Counted from the first letter of the stretch, positions 1-6,858 are shown. The stretch: DNA of 15,709 bases from JBFMAP01 sp964632135 (GCA_964632135.1 CAZWEI010000029.1:1-15709), one strand, 5' to 3'. Notes: generated from the sequence alone by a model not told the origin. Translations and numbers: made by a program.

Positions 1-1
1 A

Positions 2-1822
2 GAATTAGCAAGTAGCCAGTATGAAAATAATGACACGATAACTGTTGCCATAATAAAAACCAAAGAAAGTATGGAGGATTTAGTCGAAACGTATTCTACC
101 ATCGCGGGTATCGGACACATTGACAAGAAGTGGATCGAGGAGAAAGAGATAAACGGAAGGACAATTTATGTAGGTTATCCTCAGTACGACACGAAGAAAG
201 AAAACCCGACATGTATGTGGAAAGAGAGTTCAGGAATTGGAATCATGGTTGTGAGACCCACTTCTTTTTGGGACTATAACATAAAGAACAATTGTATGGA
301 CATTCTGGAGAAGACATATAAAAACGAAAACGCGCTGAAGCTTCTTGAAAAAAGCAGCAAATGGACAAGCAACATAAACATGCCATCACTTGGAAAAGCG
401 GTGGGGGAAGCAAGGATGAGGATAGCGAATAAGAGCATAGCAGTAAAAGCGTACAGTGATGAGGATGGTTATTATGTCATAAGTTTTGGGGATTATTTTG
501 AAGGTTCATTCGACCCGCTGAGCGGAATTTATTTCGCTACCGGCCTTATTCCTCAAGAGGCTATGGCTATCCCAAAAAACCTATGTTATGGAGATTCAGA
601 GAACGCAACCATCATAGACAGAGTTTCAAAACACGCGTGCAAGAAAGAACATGAGGGCTATGGCTACAAAGGTCCCATCACTTCGATAAGCATGAGGAGG
701 ATAGGAACCAACGACATCATGGTTTCTATTACTGCGCTCGTTAGGGGTGGAACTGCCAAAAAAGTAGAAGAGAGACTTGAAGACGTGGTCTTCTCTATTG
801 ATTTAGGGGCAGAGGATACTGACTGGAGAAAAGACAGAGATGTTACCATTACTGCGTATGTCGTGAGCCAAAATTATACCCGATATGGCGATTATGTTCG
901 CATTGGTACAAACAAGGAGCCGTTATCCGGAGTGGAGGCAAAGCTGTACGTCAAGGATTACTACGGTTCAGATTTAGGAACTCTTCGCGAAACAAAATAC
1001 ACTGATGCTGATGGAAAAGTTACGTTCAAAAATTGCCCCATGGACGCAAAGATAGTCCTGAGCAAGGAAGGATACGCACCACCATATTTTGATTATGGCG
1101 ATAATTATGTTCTCACCGTAACTCCGTCTATGCAAAAAGAGGTAAATTTTGAAAAGAGAGTGCAAAAAAATCTTTCTGTAGCAACAACGCGACCATTAGG
1201 TGATGACAAATGGATGATGACAACCCAGGACGAATGCTCAAGCGCAACCATCGAGAATGATACCATAAAACTTGTCTCTGGTCCAGACTGCGAGCATACC
1301 GGAGTTGGAGTTTGGATAGTGGAGAACTTTACTGCGAAGGGGAAGTATAACATCAGTTTTGTTTATAGACGTTCAGGAGATCAAGGCAGTGTAGGCGCGA
1401 ACGGAATTTTCATCGCAGAAGAAAGCGCACTCCTGAACAACCGTGAAACTACATTCTATGATTCAATTGTGAGCAACGCGATTTTTGTTTCGTTAGGTAG
1501 GAGCTGTGCGCTGTATGGCGCGATAGGCGTGCTCTTCGATCAAAACCAAACACAATGGCATTGCGACTGGAAAAAAGAAATCGCAAAGAACAAAACCATA
1601 GGTTTAGCGGATGACAGGTCTTATAACATATTTATAACGTTGGACTGGGACAATAAGACAATCGCGATGTATGTTGATGGAAAAATGGTGGTAGAAGGCT
1701 CGATTGAGGACACGCTTCCTGTGGACTCGCCATTCAAAATAGAGCTACATCTGAGCCATTACCCACATTCTGGTGGGATAAGACAAGATACTTACGAGAT
1801 GTTCAGCGTGAAAAAGGCCTAA
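2..1822 (+). CDS. Surface/secreted protein with Ig-like and jelly-roll-like domains (5'-partial)
   Basis: The reading frame is open from base 2, before the first in-frame ATG at 71, so the true start and probably a signal peptide lie outside the window. Counting from that ATG, residues about 1-260 match nothing I recognise. Residues about 265-365 resemble a carboxypeptidase-regulatory/Ig-like domain: a 'PLSGVEAKLYV' strand, a 'TDADGKVTF' turn and a 'SKEGYAPP' segment. Residues about 385-583 look like a concanavalin-A-like jelly roll, ending in a 'TLDWDNKTIAMYVDGK' strand typical of LamG-like folds. Several N-x-S/T sequons and paired cysteines suit an extracytoplasmic site. Base composition is visibly more A/T-rich than the genes that follow, and arginine is often AGA/AGG, which may mean a different history. 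The stop is TAA. Function is unknown; a surface binding or adhesion role is only inference. I am sure it is a real coding region and moderately sure of the folds. Confidence 0.85.
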   Translation, partial: ELASSQYENNDTITVAIIKTKESMEDLVETYSTIAGIGHIDKKWIEEKEINGRTIYVGYPQYDTKKENPTCMWKESSGIGIMVVRPTSFWDYNIKNNCMDILEKTYKNENALKLLEKSSKWTSNINMPSLGKAVGEARMRIANKSIAVKAYSDEDGYYVISFGDYFEGSFDPLSGIYFATGLIPQEAMAIPKNLCYGDSENATIIDRVSKHACKKEHEGYGYKGPITSISMRRIGTNDIMVSITALVRGGTAKKVEERLEDVVFSIDLGAEDTDWRKDRDVTITAYVVSQNYTRYGDYVRIGTNKEPLSGVEAKLYVKDYYGSDLGTLRETKYTDADGKVTFKNCPMDAKIVLSKEGYAPPYFDYGDNYVLTVTPSMQKEVNFEKRVQKNLSVATTRPLGDDKWMMTTQDECSSATIENDTIKLVSGPDCEHTGVGVWIVENFTAKGKYNISFVYRRSGDQGSVGANGIFIAEESALLNNRETTFYDSIVSNAIFVSLGRSCALYGAIGVLFDQNQTQWHCDWKKEIAKNKTIGLADDRSYNIFITLDWDNKTIAMYVDGKMVVEGSIEDTLPVDSPFKIELHLSHYPHSGGIRQDTYEMFSVKKA

Positions 1823-1849
1823 TCTGTGCACAATCTGCATTCGTTAATT

Positions 1850-1858
1850 ATTTATATC
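1850..1858 (+). promoter_or_regulatory. TATA box for the 1878 lipoprotein gene
   Basis: An AT-rich 'ATTTATATC' box sits 20-28 bases before the ATG at 1878. Archaeal transcription starts about 25 bases after the TATA centre, so the start site would fall at or very near the ATG. This implies a leaderless mRNA, which fits the lack of a ribosome binding site. Confidence 0.65.
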
Positions 1859-1877
1859 CACTTGCGGAAACCCCTTC

Positions 1878-2288
1878 ATGAGGCGCGCGCTCGTTGCGAT
1901 TGTTGTTTTCGTCTTTCTCTTTCTCGCTCTCGCGGGATGCATACGGTTTCCGCAGATAACCCCCTCTCCCGAGGAGGTGAGCGCGCGCAACAGCCTTGTT
2001 ATTACCGGCTATCCCGATGTCGTGCCCGCGGACGGGTTCGCGTACGGCTCGCTGATCGCGACACTCAAGATACACGGGGACCTCGCGCCGAACGAGCCGA
2101 TAACTTTCAGGACAACGCACGGCACTGTCGCGCCCGAGACGACGTACACCTCGGCGGACGGAAGGGCGACCGCGCGCATATACGCGACCACGCCAGGAAA
2201 AGCCATAGTTTACGCGGTCTATGGGAACGGGGGTTTGGACTCGAACGCGATAAACATAACTTTCGTGCCTGCGAGCGCGCCTGCCTAA
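1878..2288 (+). CDS. Small lipoprotein with one Ig-like (Big/invasin-type) domain
   Basis: This 136-residue protein begins with two arginines, a hydrophobic stretch (residues about 4-18) and an 'LALAGC' lipobox, so it should be exported, cleaved before the cysteine and lipid-anchored outside the membrane. The rest (about 40-130) reads as a single bacterial-Ig/invasin-like beta-sandwich: 'VPADGFAYGSLIATLK', then 'NEPITFRTTHGTV' and 'TSADGRATARIYATTPGKAIVYA'. This is the pattern of Big-1 domains, in which each repeat has a 'D/G-x-A' turn. One domain only is present, so it is more likely a small surface or chaperone-like protein than an adhesin stalk. The gene is G/C-rich compared with the one before it and has its own TATA box. 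A longer open frame covering 1826-2332 on the same strand is a shadow of it. No specific function can be given. Confidence 0.85.
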   Translation: MRRALVAIVVFVFLFLALAGCIRFPQITPSPEEVSARNSLVITGYPDVVPADGFAYGSLIATLKIHGDLAPNEPITFRTTHGTVAPETTYTSADGRATARIYATTPGKAIVYAVYGNGGLDSNAINITFVPASAPA

Positions 2289-2293
2289 CTGCT

Positions 2294-2304
2294 GGGTATA
2301 TATA
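2294..2304 (+). promoter_or_regulatory. TATA box for the PHP-family gene
   Basis: The 'GGGTATATATA' stretch is a good archaeal TATA box, predicting a start near 2323-2328. A second AT-rich box, 'AGTATAT', lies at 2322-2328. The two together form a 7-bp inverted repeat (2300-2306 with 2322-2328) that overlaps the promoter. Confidence 0.6.
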
Positions 2305-2358
2305 CTACTTCATACTAATACAGTATATCTAGTTCTAGAGGATGCAATGGTGAGGTGA

Positions 2359-4029
2359 ATGGTGGCCTTAGAGGTACAGAAGACACCCGCTGTGCGGGCA
2401 TTTGAGAGAAGGTCTCTAGGGGACAGGTTTTCGGAACTGAAAAGAGCCGTCAGGGAGCCCATCTCCGACAGGATAGACAAATTGTACCGTGACACTCTTA
2501 CCACGCGCCTTATTTCGGAGATGGAGAGCAGGGGCTTCGTTCTTCTGAACAAGAAAGGAAGCGCACACTGCGAGAAATACAAAAAAGAACTAAGTTATCT
2601 TCTCGAGAAGGATGACACCGGGGATTGGCGCGAGTTCCTTTTCAAGCGCAAGGAGGGCTCGAACTTCTTCGTGTTCGCGCGCAAGGAAAAAGGAGGCATC
2701 AAAATACATTATACGGATCCGGACACCAGCGAACGCGCTTGGAAATTGAAAAGAAGAGAAATCGTGATAACAGAGGTGCTCCTCTCCGACGACGATAACC
2801 CGGCAGGCAGCGTGTCCAAAGCAATCGACAGAATCGTCGCCGTCTCGAAAAACAAGGACGCGAACACGCATTTCGTTGACACGCATAGCCACATGGGCTC
2901 TGTGCCGGTCGGCCCGGATTACCAAGGAAACGAAAAAGACGTTGGTGATGATGGAACCTCGTCCCTGCGAGACTACGCGCGCAACTTCATTCTCGGGCAC
3001 GGGGGCATAAAGGCGAGCGGGCCGCACAACAAGCCGTTCAAACGGGAAGAGTTCGAAACCGTATCGCGCATATTTGAGGCGGTAGGAATAGCAAGTATAG
3101 CCTCTCTCGAAATAACGCTTCCCGTGAAGGGCGCGCCGCAGCCTTTCGGCGACATAACGAATGGCCCGCACGTCATGCTCTACTTCTCAAACTACGACGC
3201 GGCCGAGAAATTCAGAAATGCCCACCTATCCGAGCCGAGCGAATTCCCTGGCGCCGCTGCGAAGAACGTAGAGTTCAGGGATATGCTTGGCAAGATGAAA
3301 GAATTGGTCGATAAAGGATTGCTCGCGCTTATAGACGTTCATCCCGCCGGCAGCCTCACGAACCTCATAAAGGAGGGGGTCGGGTGCGGGATTCTGAACG
3401 CGCTGAGCGACGGTTTTCTCGGTTTCACGGACGTTGACAGGCTCTTCAAGGAACTTAAGGCAGGCATAGCAAAACTCAACCTCACAGTTCTCAAAAACTA
3501 CGAGATGAAGCCAAAGCTAAATGCTGTCGCGGATGCCTTTTCAACGTGGATTAAAAAATTGCTTGGCGCCCCCGCGAGGTTCACGGAGCCACTCATGAAT
3601 TTAGCTTTCGCGGAAGAAATACATAACAAGTACGGCGCCTTCGTCGTTGTTGAAACTGACAAGCACTATTTCCATCCGATGAAATACAAATCCGGCGTAG
3701 GCTCTTTCTCGCGCGCGATAACAATGCTGAAAACAAACACGCCAATCCATGCAAGTGAAATGACGGGCGAGTGGTTCGTTGAGGGGTTGCTCAAAAAAGA
3801 CGGATTCACTTTGGAAGGGGTTGCCTTCTGCAAGCTCATCCGGGAGGGGGACGAGGTTCGCGCGAAAATAATACCGGAGCGCGATAATACCTTCTGGGAG
3901 AAAATCGATGACTTCTTCGCGTCTGTAAAGGAGGGCGCGAAAGGCGCGTTCTTTTTCGCAAAAGTTCTGATTTGGAACAAAATATTCAAAAAAGAGAAAA
4001 AGGAGCCCGTAATTCCCGTAACCAACTAA
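2359..4029 (+). CDS. PHP-superfamily metal-dependent hydrolase/phosphoesterase with unknown N-terminal domain
   Basis: The protein has 556 residues. From about residue 172 it carries the ordered metal-ligand motifs of the PHP (polymerase and histidinol phosphatase) fold: D174-T-H176-S-H178 (the HxH motif), E251 in a 'SLEIT' strand, H271 in 'GPHVMLYF', H328 in 'LIDVHPAG', and D434-x-H436 in 'ETDKHYFHP'. Residues 1-170 match nothing I recognise, nor does the lysine-rich tail after about 500. There is no signal peptide or membrane segment, so it should be cytoplasmic. The family hydrolyses phosphate esters with a two- or three-metal centre; the substrate here is unknown. GAGGTG at 2352-2357 lies one base before ATG 2359 but four bases before GTG 2362, so the true start may be that GTG; the protein changes by one residue. 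It stands alone between a lipoprotein and a PadR gene, and the context gives no pathway. Confidence 0.85.
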   Translation: MVALEVQKTPAVRAFERRSLGDRFSELKRAVREPISDRIDKLYRDTLTTRLISEMESRGFVLLNKKGSAHCEKYKKELSYLLEKDDTGDWREFLFKRKEGSNFFVFARKEKGGIKIHYTDPDTSERAWKLKRREIVITEVLLSDDDNPAGSVSKAIDRIVAVSKNKDANTHFVDTHSHMGSVPVGPDYQGNEKDVGDDGTSSLRDYARNFILGHGGIKASGPHNKPFKREEFETVSRIFEAVGIASIASLEITLPVKGAPQPFGDITNGPHVMLYFSNYDAAEKFRNAHLSEPSEFPGAAAKNVEFRDMLGKMKELVDKGLLALIDVHPAGSLTNLIKEGVGCGILNALSDGFLGFTDVDRLFKELKAGIAKLNLTVLKNYEMKPKLNAVADAFSTWIKKLLGAPARFTEPLMNLAFAEEIHNKYGAFVVVETDKHYFHPMKYKSGVGSFSRAITMLKTNTPIHASEMTGEWFVEGLLKKDGFTLEGVAFCKLIREGDEVRAKIIPERDNTFWEKIDDFFASVKEGAKGAFFFAKVLIWNKIFKKEKKEPVIPVTN

Positions 4030-4040
4030 ATATCGAAACC

Positions 4041-4049
4041 TTTATATAT
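4041..4049 (+). promoter_or_regulatory. TATA box for the padR-like gene
   Basis: 'TTTATATAT' preceded by the purine-rich 'CGAAACC' looks like a BRE plus TATA box, 24-32 bases before the ATG at 4073, so the mRNA should be leaderless. A second TATATA at 4057-4062 lies between box and start and could be a site for autoregulation, which is usual for PadR proteins; that is inference. Confidence 0.65.
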
Positions 4050-4072
4050 CCATTTCTATATACATCTGAAAT

Positions 4073-4582
4073 ATGAAATTGTTCGCAAAAGGCTTGCTCG
4101 AGCTGTTTATCCTTGCAGAGGCAACTTCGCAGCCTGTTTCAGGAAAAATGGTTGTTGAGCGCGTTGAACGCCTCAGTGGCGGCACTTGGAAGCCGAGCGC
4201 AGGCACCATCTACCCGTTGCTCCGCAGGATGGAGAAACAGGGGCTTATAACGCCCGCGCTCTCGGAATCCGAAACCGGCGGCAGAAGGGAGATAACCTAC
4301 TCAATCGCGGATATGGGCATGCACAAGTTGGATGAGGGAAAGAGGCATTGCGTCGAGTACTCTGCGCAGAGTTTCCAGGCCCTCGTGCCGCTTGCGGCGC
4401 GCGTTCTCCACGGCTCGAACGAGGAGCTCGACGAGCTTTTTTCCGAGTTGCATTTGCTTATGGGGGGCTTCCAGGCACGTCTGATTTCCACGCCAACCCA
4501 CAAGAAGAAGGCCGCGCTCCGCCTCGCGAGCGAGCGGATGAGAAACAGCATCGCTGAACTGGACGCGCTTGCTTCTGAGTAG
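4073..4582 (+). CDS. PadR-family winged-helix transcriptional regulator
   Basis: The protein has 169 residues. The N-terminal 90 carry the PadR signature: 'GLLELFILAEA', then a 'WKPSAGTIYPLLRRMEKQGL' recognition-helix region and the 'GGRREITYSIADMGMHKL' wing, which ends in the family's Y-x-I-x-x-x-G pattern. Residues about 95-169 form a helical C-terminal segment rich in Leu and Glu, as expected for the PadR dimerisation helices. PadR proteins usually repress their own gene and neighbouring export or stress genes after binding a small molecule. The gene has its own promoter and converges on the lipoprotein gene ending at 4626, with 43 bases between. The nearby - strand envelope and ABC transporter genes are plausible targets, but nothing in the sequence proves it. 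Ligand unknown. Confidence 0.93.
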   Translation: MKLFAKGLLELFILAEATSQPVSGKMVVERVERLSGGTWKPSAGTIYPLLRRMEKQGLITPALSESETGGRREITYSIADMGMHKLDEGKRHCVEYSAQSFQALVPLAARVLHGSNEELDELFSELHLLMGGFQARLISTPTHKKKAALRLASERMRNSIAELDALASE

Positions 4583-4625
4583 GCATTAAGACGTGCGCTC
4601 CTGAGAGGCTCGCGTGCTATGAAGA

Positions 4626-5048
4626 TTAACCCGAATTAGCCGACCGGTTGCCGCGCATCGGTCCTTCCATCCCAGTGACGCACGATAGCGTTTCGTTCAT
4701 TGTCTTGCATGTGCCTGACCTTTCGCCCATCGGGGTTTGCACGGTGCAGGAATCGCCTTCCGTCTTGTTTTGGCACGCCTGCATCTGTTCTTGGAAGAAC
4801 TGCTGCCTCTGCGCATCGGTGAGATTGCGCATCATGCCTGATCGGTTTCCAGCATCAGCTGGAGGAACCCCGCCCTGCGGGGGAGCAGACTGATTTTCCG
4901 GCATCATTCCCGGCCCATTGCCATTGTCAGCCTGCGTGCCCGCCCCGCCTTGCTGGGAAGTCTGGTTGTTCGAAGTGCATCCTGAAAGCATTACGATGCT
5001 TGTTATCAATATCAAGAGAAGAATCAGTGACCATATCGGTTTGTTCAT
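4626..5048 (-). CDS. Small lipoprotein with a four-cysteine C-terminal domain
   Basis: I start it at the ATG at 5048, giving 140 residues; a longer frame runs upstream but without a signal sequence at its start. The N-terminus 'MNKPIWSLILLLILITS' leads to the lipobox 'MLSGC', so it should be lipid-anchored outside the membrane. A Gln/Asn/Gly/Pro linker follows (about residues 25-75), then a helical 'TDAQRQQFFQEQMQAC' segment and a compact domain with four cysteines in the spacing C-x(8)-C-x(12)-C-x(8)-C, including 'EGDSC' and 'GTC'. I know this pattern from small exported archaeal and bacterial proteins; the cysteines probably form two disulfides. It is paralogous to the product of the gene just upstream (5077-5283), sharing 'LLSGCTS..QTS' and 'GNGPG' motifs. 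Only 28 bases separate the two genes, so they are probably co-transcribed. Function unknown. Confidence 0.85.
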   Translation of the reverse strand: MNKPIWSLILLLILITSIVMLSGCTSNNQTSQQGGAGTQADNGNGPGMMPENQSAPPQGGVPPADAGNRSGMMRNLTDAQRQQFFQEQMQACQNKTEGDSCTVQTPMGERSGTCKTMNETLSCVTGMEGPMRGNRSANSG

Positions 5049-5076
5049 AGTTACCACTTCAATTTCATCCGCTTCA

Positions 5077-5283
5077 TTAAACGGGCGGAGGTCCGTCTCC
5101 ACCCTGCGGAGGGCCATCCGGCGGGACATCCATCGCCCCGGGCCCGTTTCCCGCATCGGAAGATGAAGCAGAATTAACCTGCTGCTGGTCGGATGTCTGC
5201 TCGCTTGAAGTGCATCCCGAAAGCAATACAAAATTTGCCACGAGAAGAACCAGCAGCATCAGAAGCACAGTCGTTTTTTCCAT
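5077..5283 (-). CDS. Short lipoprotein, paralogue lacking the cysteine domain
   Basis: A 68-residue protein consisting of a signal sequence, an 'LLSGC' lipobox and a low-complexity tail ending in Gly/Pro repeats ('PPDGPPQGG', 'GDGPPPV'). It aligns with the first half of the next gene's product: both have 'GCTS', 'QTS', 'GNGPG' and 'PPQGG'. It stops before the helical and four-cysteine part. This looks like a tandem duplication in which one copy lost or never had the C-terminal domain. A clear ribosome binding site (TGAGGTG at 5291-5297, seven bases before the ATG) supports translation. It follows a hairpin terminator at 5323-5344 on the same strand, so it probably heads a two-gene unit, although I see no convincing TATA box. 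Function unknown. Confidence 0.8.
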   Translation of the reverse strand: MEKTTVLLMLLVLLVANFVLLSGCTSSEQTSDQQQVNSASSSDAGNGPGAMDVPPDGPPQGGDGPPPV

Positions 5284-5290
5284 AAGATAT

Positions 5291-5297
5291 CACCTCA
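5291..5297 (-). promoter_or_regulatory. Ribosome binding site of the short lipoprotein gene
   Basis: TGAGGTG on the - strand matches the archaeal 16S anti-Shine-Dalgarno and lies seven bases before the ATG at 5283. It fixes the start of a gene that would otherwise be doubtful because of its size and low complexity. Confidence 0.75.
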
Positions 5298-5307
5298 TTT
5301 TTTCATC

Positions 5308-5344
5308 GAATAAAATAAAAATGGGAAGGGCTCGTGCCCTTCCC
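5308..5344 (-). terminator. Hairpin plus T-rich tract downstream of the sequon-rich protein gene
   Basis: A perfect 9-bp inverted repeat (GGGAAGGGC at 5323-5331, GCCCTTCCC at 5336-5344) with a 4-base loop is followed on the - strand by the T-rich stretch 'ATTTTTATTTTATT'. It lies 20 bases past the stop at 5365 and before the next gene's start at 5283. The form is that of a bacterial intrinsic terminator. In archaea the T-tract alone normally suffices, so the strong stem may instead protect the mRNA 3' end. Confidence 0.65.
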
Positions 5345-5364
5345 AACTTCCATTTAGGGGTTGG

Positions 5365-5958
5365 TCATTGTATTGGTGTTTGGTCTATACGATGACTACG
5401 ATGACGCATATCATGCGCAAACCCAAATCCAGGGTCTGCCACAGGTCCTCCAAACTCCGGAGTGATACTGGGTTGACTCGGCATGCCAAGTTCCTGCCGA
5501 AGTTCGCTGCTCAATTTGTATATCTGCGAGTACTTCGCAAAAGTGGTTTCGTTCAGCTTGTCGAACAGCGGCACTCCAAAACCGTACGTTTCATGGAGTT
5601 GCTTTGCAGTTTGGTAGTCGCCAGCCTCGAGCGCCTGATTGAACTCCTCGATTTGTGTCGAGTTGAACTCCTGACCCGTCCAGTTCATAGTCTCGTTATG
5701 TCGGGTCATATTGCAGTCAAATCTCCCGAAACCAAATTCCGTGCTAGGGAGGCGGGTAAAGTTTCCGGTCGAGTTGAACTCCGGGCTCGAGTTGAATTCG
5801 CAACCACGTGGCGGTGTCATATTGTCCGTTGAGTTGAACCGCGGGCCAGCCCAGCCCAAATTTTTCTCATGCCAGCTTGGCATCGCAAAAACCATGCCCG
5901 CAAGGGCTATCAGCAAGATTACGAGCGCTGCTGCCAATACCAGTATCTTCTTATCCAT
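5365..5958 (-). CDS. Exported protein very rich in N-glycosylation sequons
   Basis: A 197-residue protein with an N-terminal signal or anchor helix ('ILVLAAALVILLIALAGMVFA', residues about 5-25, no lipobox cysteine). Residues 40-101 are crowded with N-x-S/T sequons at N42, 46, 56, 62, 66, 83, 88, 92 and 99, with a tenth near 137. Four are set in a recurring 'FNST' or 'FNSS' unit, repeated at DNA level as GAGTTGAA(C/T)TC on the + strand. Residues about 100-155 look helical ('EEFNQALEAGDYQTAKQLHE'), similar to small periplasmic helical domains, and the tail is His/Arg-rich. Start choice rests on AAGGTGA at 5963-5969. The promoter block at 6012-6059 is shared with the ABC operon. The protein is probably a glycosylated surface component; that is inference, and the family is not recognised. 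Confidence 0.85.
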   Translation of the reverse strand: MDKKILVLAAALVILLIALAGMVFAMPSWHEKNLGWAGPRFNSTDNMTPPRGCEFNSSPEFNSTGNFTRLPSTEFGFGRFDCNMTRHNETMNWTGQEFNSTQIEEFNQALEAGDYQTAKQLHETYGFGVPLFDKLNETTFAKYSQIYKLSSELRQELGMPSQPSITPEFGGPVADPGFGFAHDMRHRSHRIDQTPIQ

Positions 5959-5969
5959 AAGTTCACCTT

Positions 5970-5982
5970 CGGGATATTCCCG
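5970..5982. repeat. Short inverted repeat in the 5' leader of the sequon-rich protein gene
   Basis: CGGGA and TCCCG arms of five bases around a 3-base centre lie between the predicted transcription start (about 5990) and the ribosome binding site. It could be an operator or a small leader hairpin; it may also be chance. Confidence 0.3.
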
Positions 5983-6011
5983 ACTACCTGCGGTATATCA
6001 GCTCTGCTCGC

Positions 6012-6059
6012 TATAAATAGATTTTCCAAAATAACTTCCAACTTATACCCAAATCTGTC
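6012..6059 (-). promoter_or_regulatory. Promoter block of the sequon-rich protein gene, shared with the ABC operon
   Basis: On the - strand this block ends in the TATA box ATTTATA (6012-6018). Upstream it carries three TTGG elements about 11-12 bases apart (GATTTGGG, AGTTGGA, TTTTGGAAAA). It aligns without gaps to 10703-10750, with 39 of 48 bases identical. The two blocks precede different genes, and the flanks on either side do not match. The spacing puts the TTGG elements on roughly one face of the helix just upstream of the TATA box, as expected for a regulator or activator site. Confidence 0.7.
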
Positions 6060-6095
6060 CAGAATGTGCTAAAACATCAGCAGATATTTTGTTCT

Positions 6096-6578
6096 TTACT
6101 CGTTGCTCAATTTCGCGAAAATTATCAGCCCTATCGCGCTGAAGAGCATTGGTACGAATGAAAATATCTCTGCCCTTCCGAAACGCCAGAAAAAGATTTG
6201 GACGATGGGCAGGGATGAAAGCGCGTAGAGCAGAAACGAGAACAGGAAAGCCACAAGGCCCAAGGTGAAGTTGGAGCGGAGCGCCAGATAGTCCTTGGTG
6301 TGTATGTATATGAGATAAAGTATGAGAAGCACGTTTAGCATCGAAAGCGCAATCTTCAGCGCAAAACCGGTGTCCATAAGGCCTACGAGAATTCCTTCCG
6401 GAGTAGGCTCGGCTTCCATTGGAGGAGGCCTGACCCTCACCCTCATAACATCAGGAATGAAAAATGACGATATCAGGATTACGGCGAAAGCTAGCGCTAT
6501 CAGCCCCAGAGTATAAAGAATCGCCTTACCCGTCGGACCCGCGTTATTTTTTCCTTTTGCCTTTTCCGCTTTTGCCAT
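6096..6578 (-). CDS. Four-helix membrane protein paired with the winged-helix regulator
   Basis: I start it at ATG 6578 (160 residues), because GAGGTG at 6585-6590 sits six bases before it; a longer frame reaches 6632 but has no site. After a lysine-rich cytoplasmic start come four hydrophobic segments: about 18-41, 72-92, 101-123 and 135-156. The first loop contains a charged, proline-rich 'RVRPPPMEAEPTPEG' stretch. The start lies inside the preceding regulator gene, a 35-base overlap, so the two should be translationally coupled. Archaea often pair a one-domain winged helix with a small membrane protein, and such membrane proteins may hold or signal to the regulator; that role is inference here. 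No family is recognised by motif. Confidence 0.85.
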   Translation of the reverse strand: MAKAEKAKGKNNAGPTGKAILYTLGLIALAFAVILISSFFIPDVMRVRVRPPPMEAEPTPEGILVGLMDTGFALKIALSMLNVLLILYLIYIHTKDYLALRSNFTLGLVAFLFSFLLYALSSLPIVQIFFWRFGRAEIFSFVPMLFSAIGLIIFAKLSNE

Positions 6579-6858
6579 TCTCATCACCTCGCACGCTTTC
6601 AAGAATGTCCTTTTGCGAGAGCATGCTTTCACTTATGAAATATACCCTCCCATATCCGTCTCCAGCGCATTCCACCAAGCCGTTTTTCTCAAGAAGGCTT
6701 ATGTGGTGTTCGACTGTTTTGTAATCCATATTTGCAGACTTGGAAAGTTGATGCATGTTCATCGGCCTCGCCTTGAGAAGCAACAGGAGGCGAATCCTTG
6801 TCGGACCTCCTTTTGTCCCCTCAAGAAGCCAGAACGTCAATCTCTTGAATGTATCCAT
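6544..6858 (-). CDS. Winged-helix (ArsR-like) transcriptional regulator
   Basis: A 104-residue protein from ATG 6858; GTG 6867 would add three residues. Residues about 15-75 form a winged helix-turn-helix of the archaeal ArsR-like type: 'GPTRIRLLLLL', then 'NMHQLSKSANMDYKTVEHHI' (helix-turn-helix) and 'LLEKNGLVECAGDGYGRVYFIS' (recognition helix end and wing). The tail is basic ('GKSGKGKRKK'). No cysteine metal site is visible. It overlaps the next gene (membrane protein at 6578) by 35 bases and lies 98 bases after the ABC permease on the same strand, so it may be part of, or the regulator of, the ABC operon. A TATA-like box at 6917-6925 suggests it also has its own promoter. Confidence 0.9.
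   Translation of the reverse strand: MDTFKRLTFWLLEGTKGGPTRIRLLLLLKARPMNMHQLSKSANMDYKTVEHHISLLEKNGLVECAGDGYGRVYFISESMLSQKDILESVRGDENGKSGKGKRKK

Noticed and set aside
1826..2332. Long + strand open frame overlapping the lipoprotein
   Set aside because: Arginine/cysteine/histidine-rich low-quality translation; the lipoprotein frame has a signal peptide, lipobox and Ig-fold pattern, plus a well-placed TATA box.
2590..3171. Open frame of 193 codons antisense to the PHP gene
   Set aside because: Same reason: a shadow of codon bias, with no recognisable motif or start signals.
4583..4625. Possible terminator hairpin between padR and the lipoprotein gene
   Set aside because: The G/C-rich stretch gives only short imperfect pairings and there is no T-run on either strand.
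5368..5832. Open frame of 154 codons antisense to the sequon-rich protein gene
   Set aside because: The opposite frame has a signal sequence, ribosome site, promoter and terminator; this one has none.
5660..5840. Repeated GAGTTGAA(C/T) units as a possible CRISPR-like array or operator cluster
   Set aside because: Units are about ten bases, irregularly spaced and in frame with the FNST/FNSS protein repeat; they are explained by coding.
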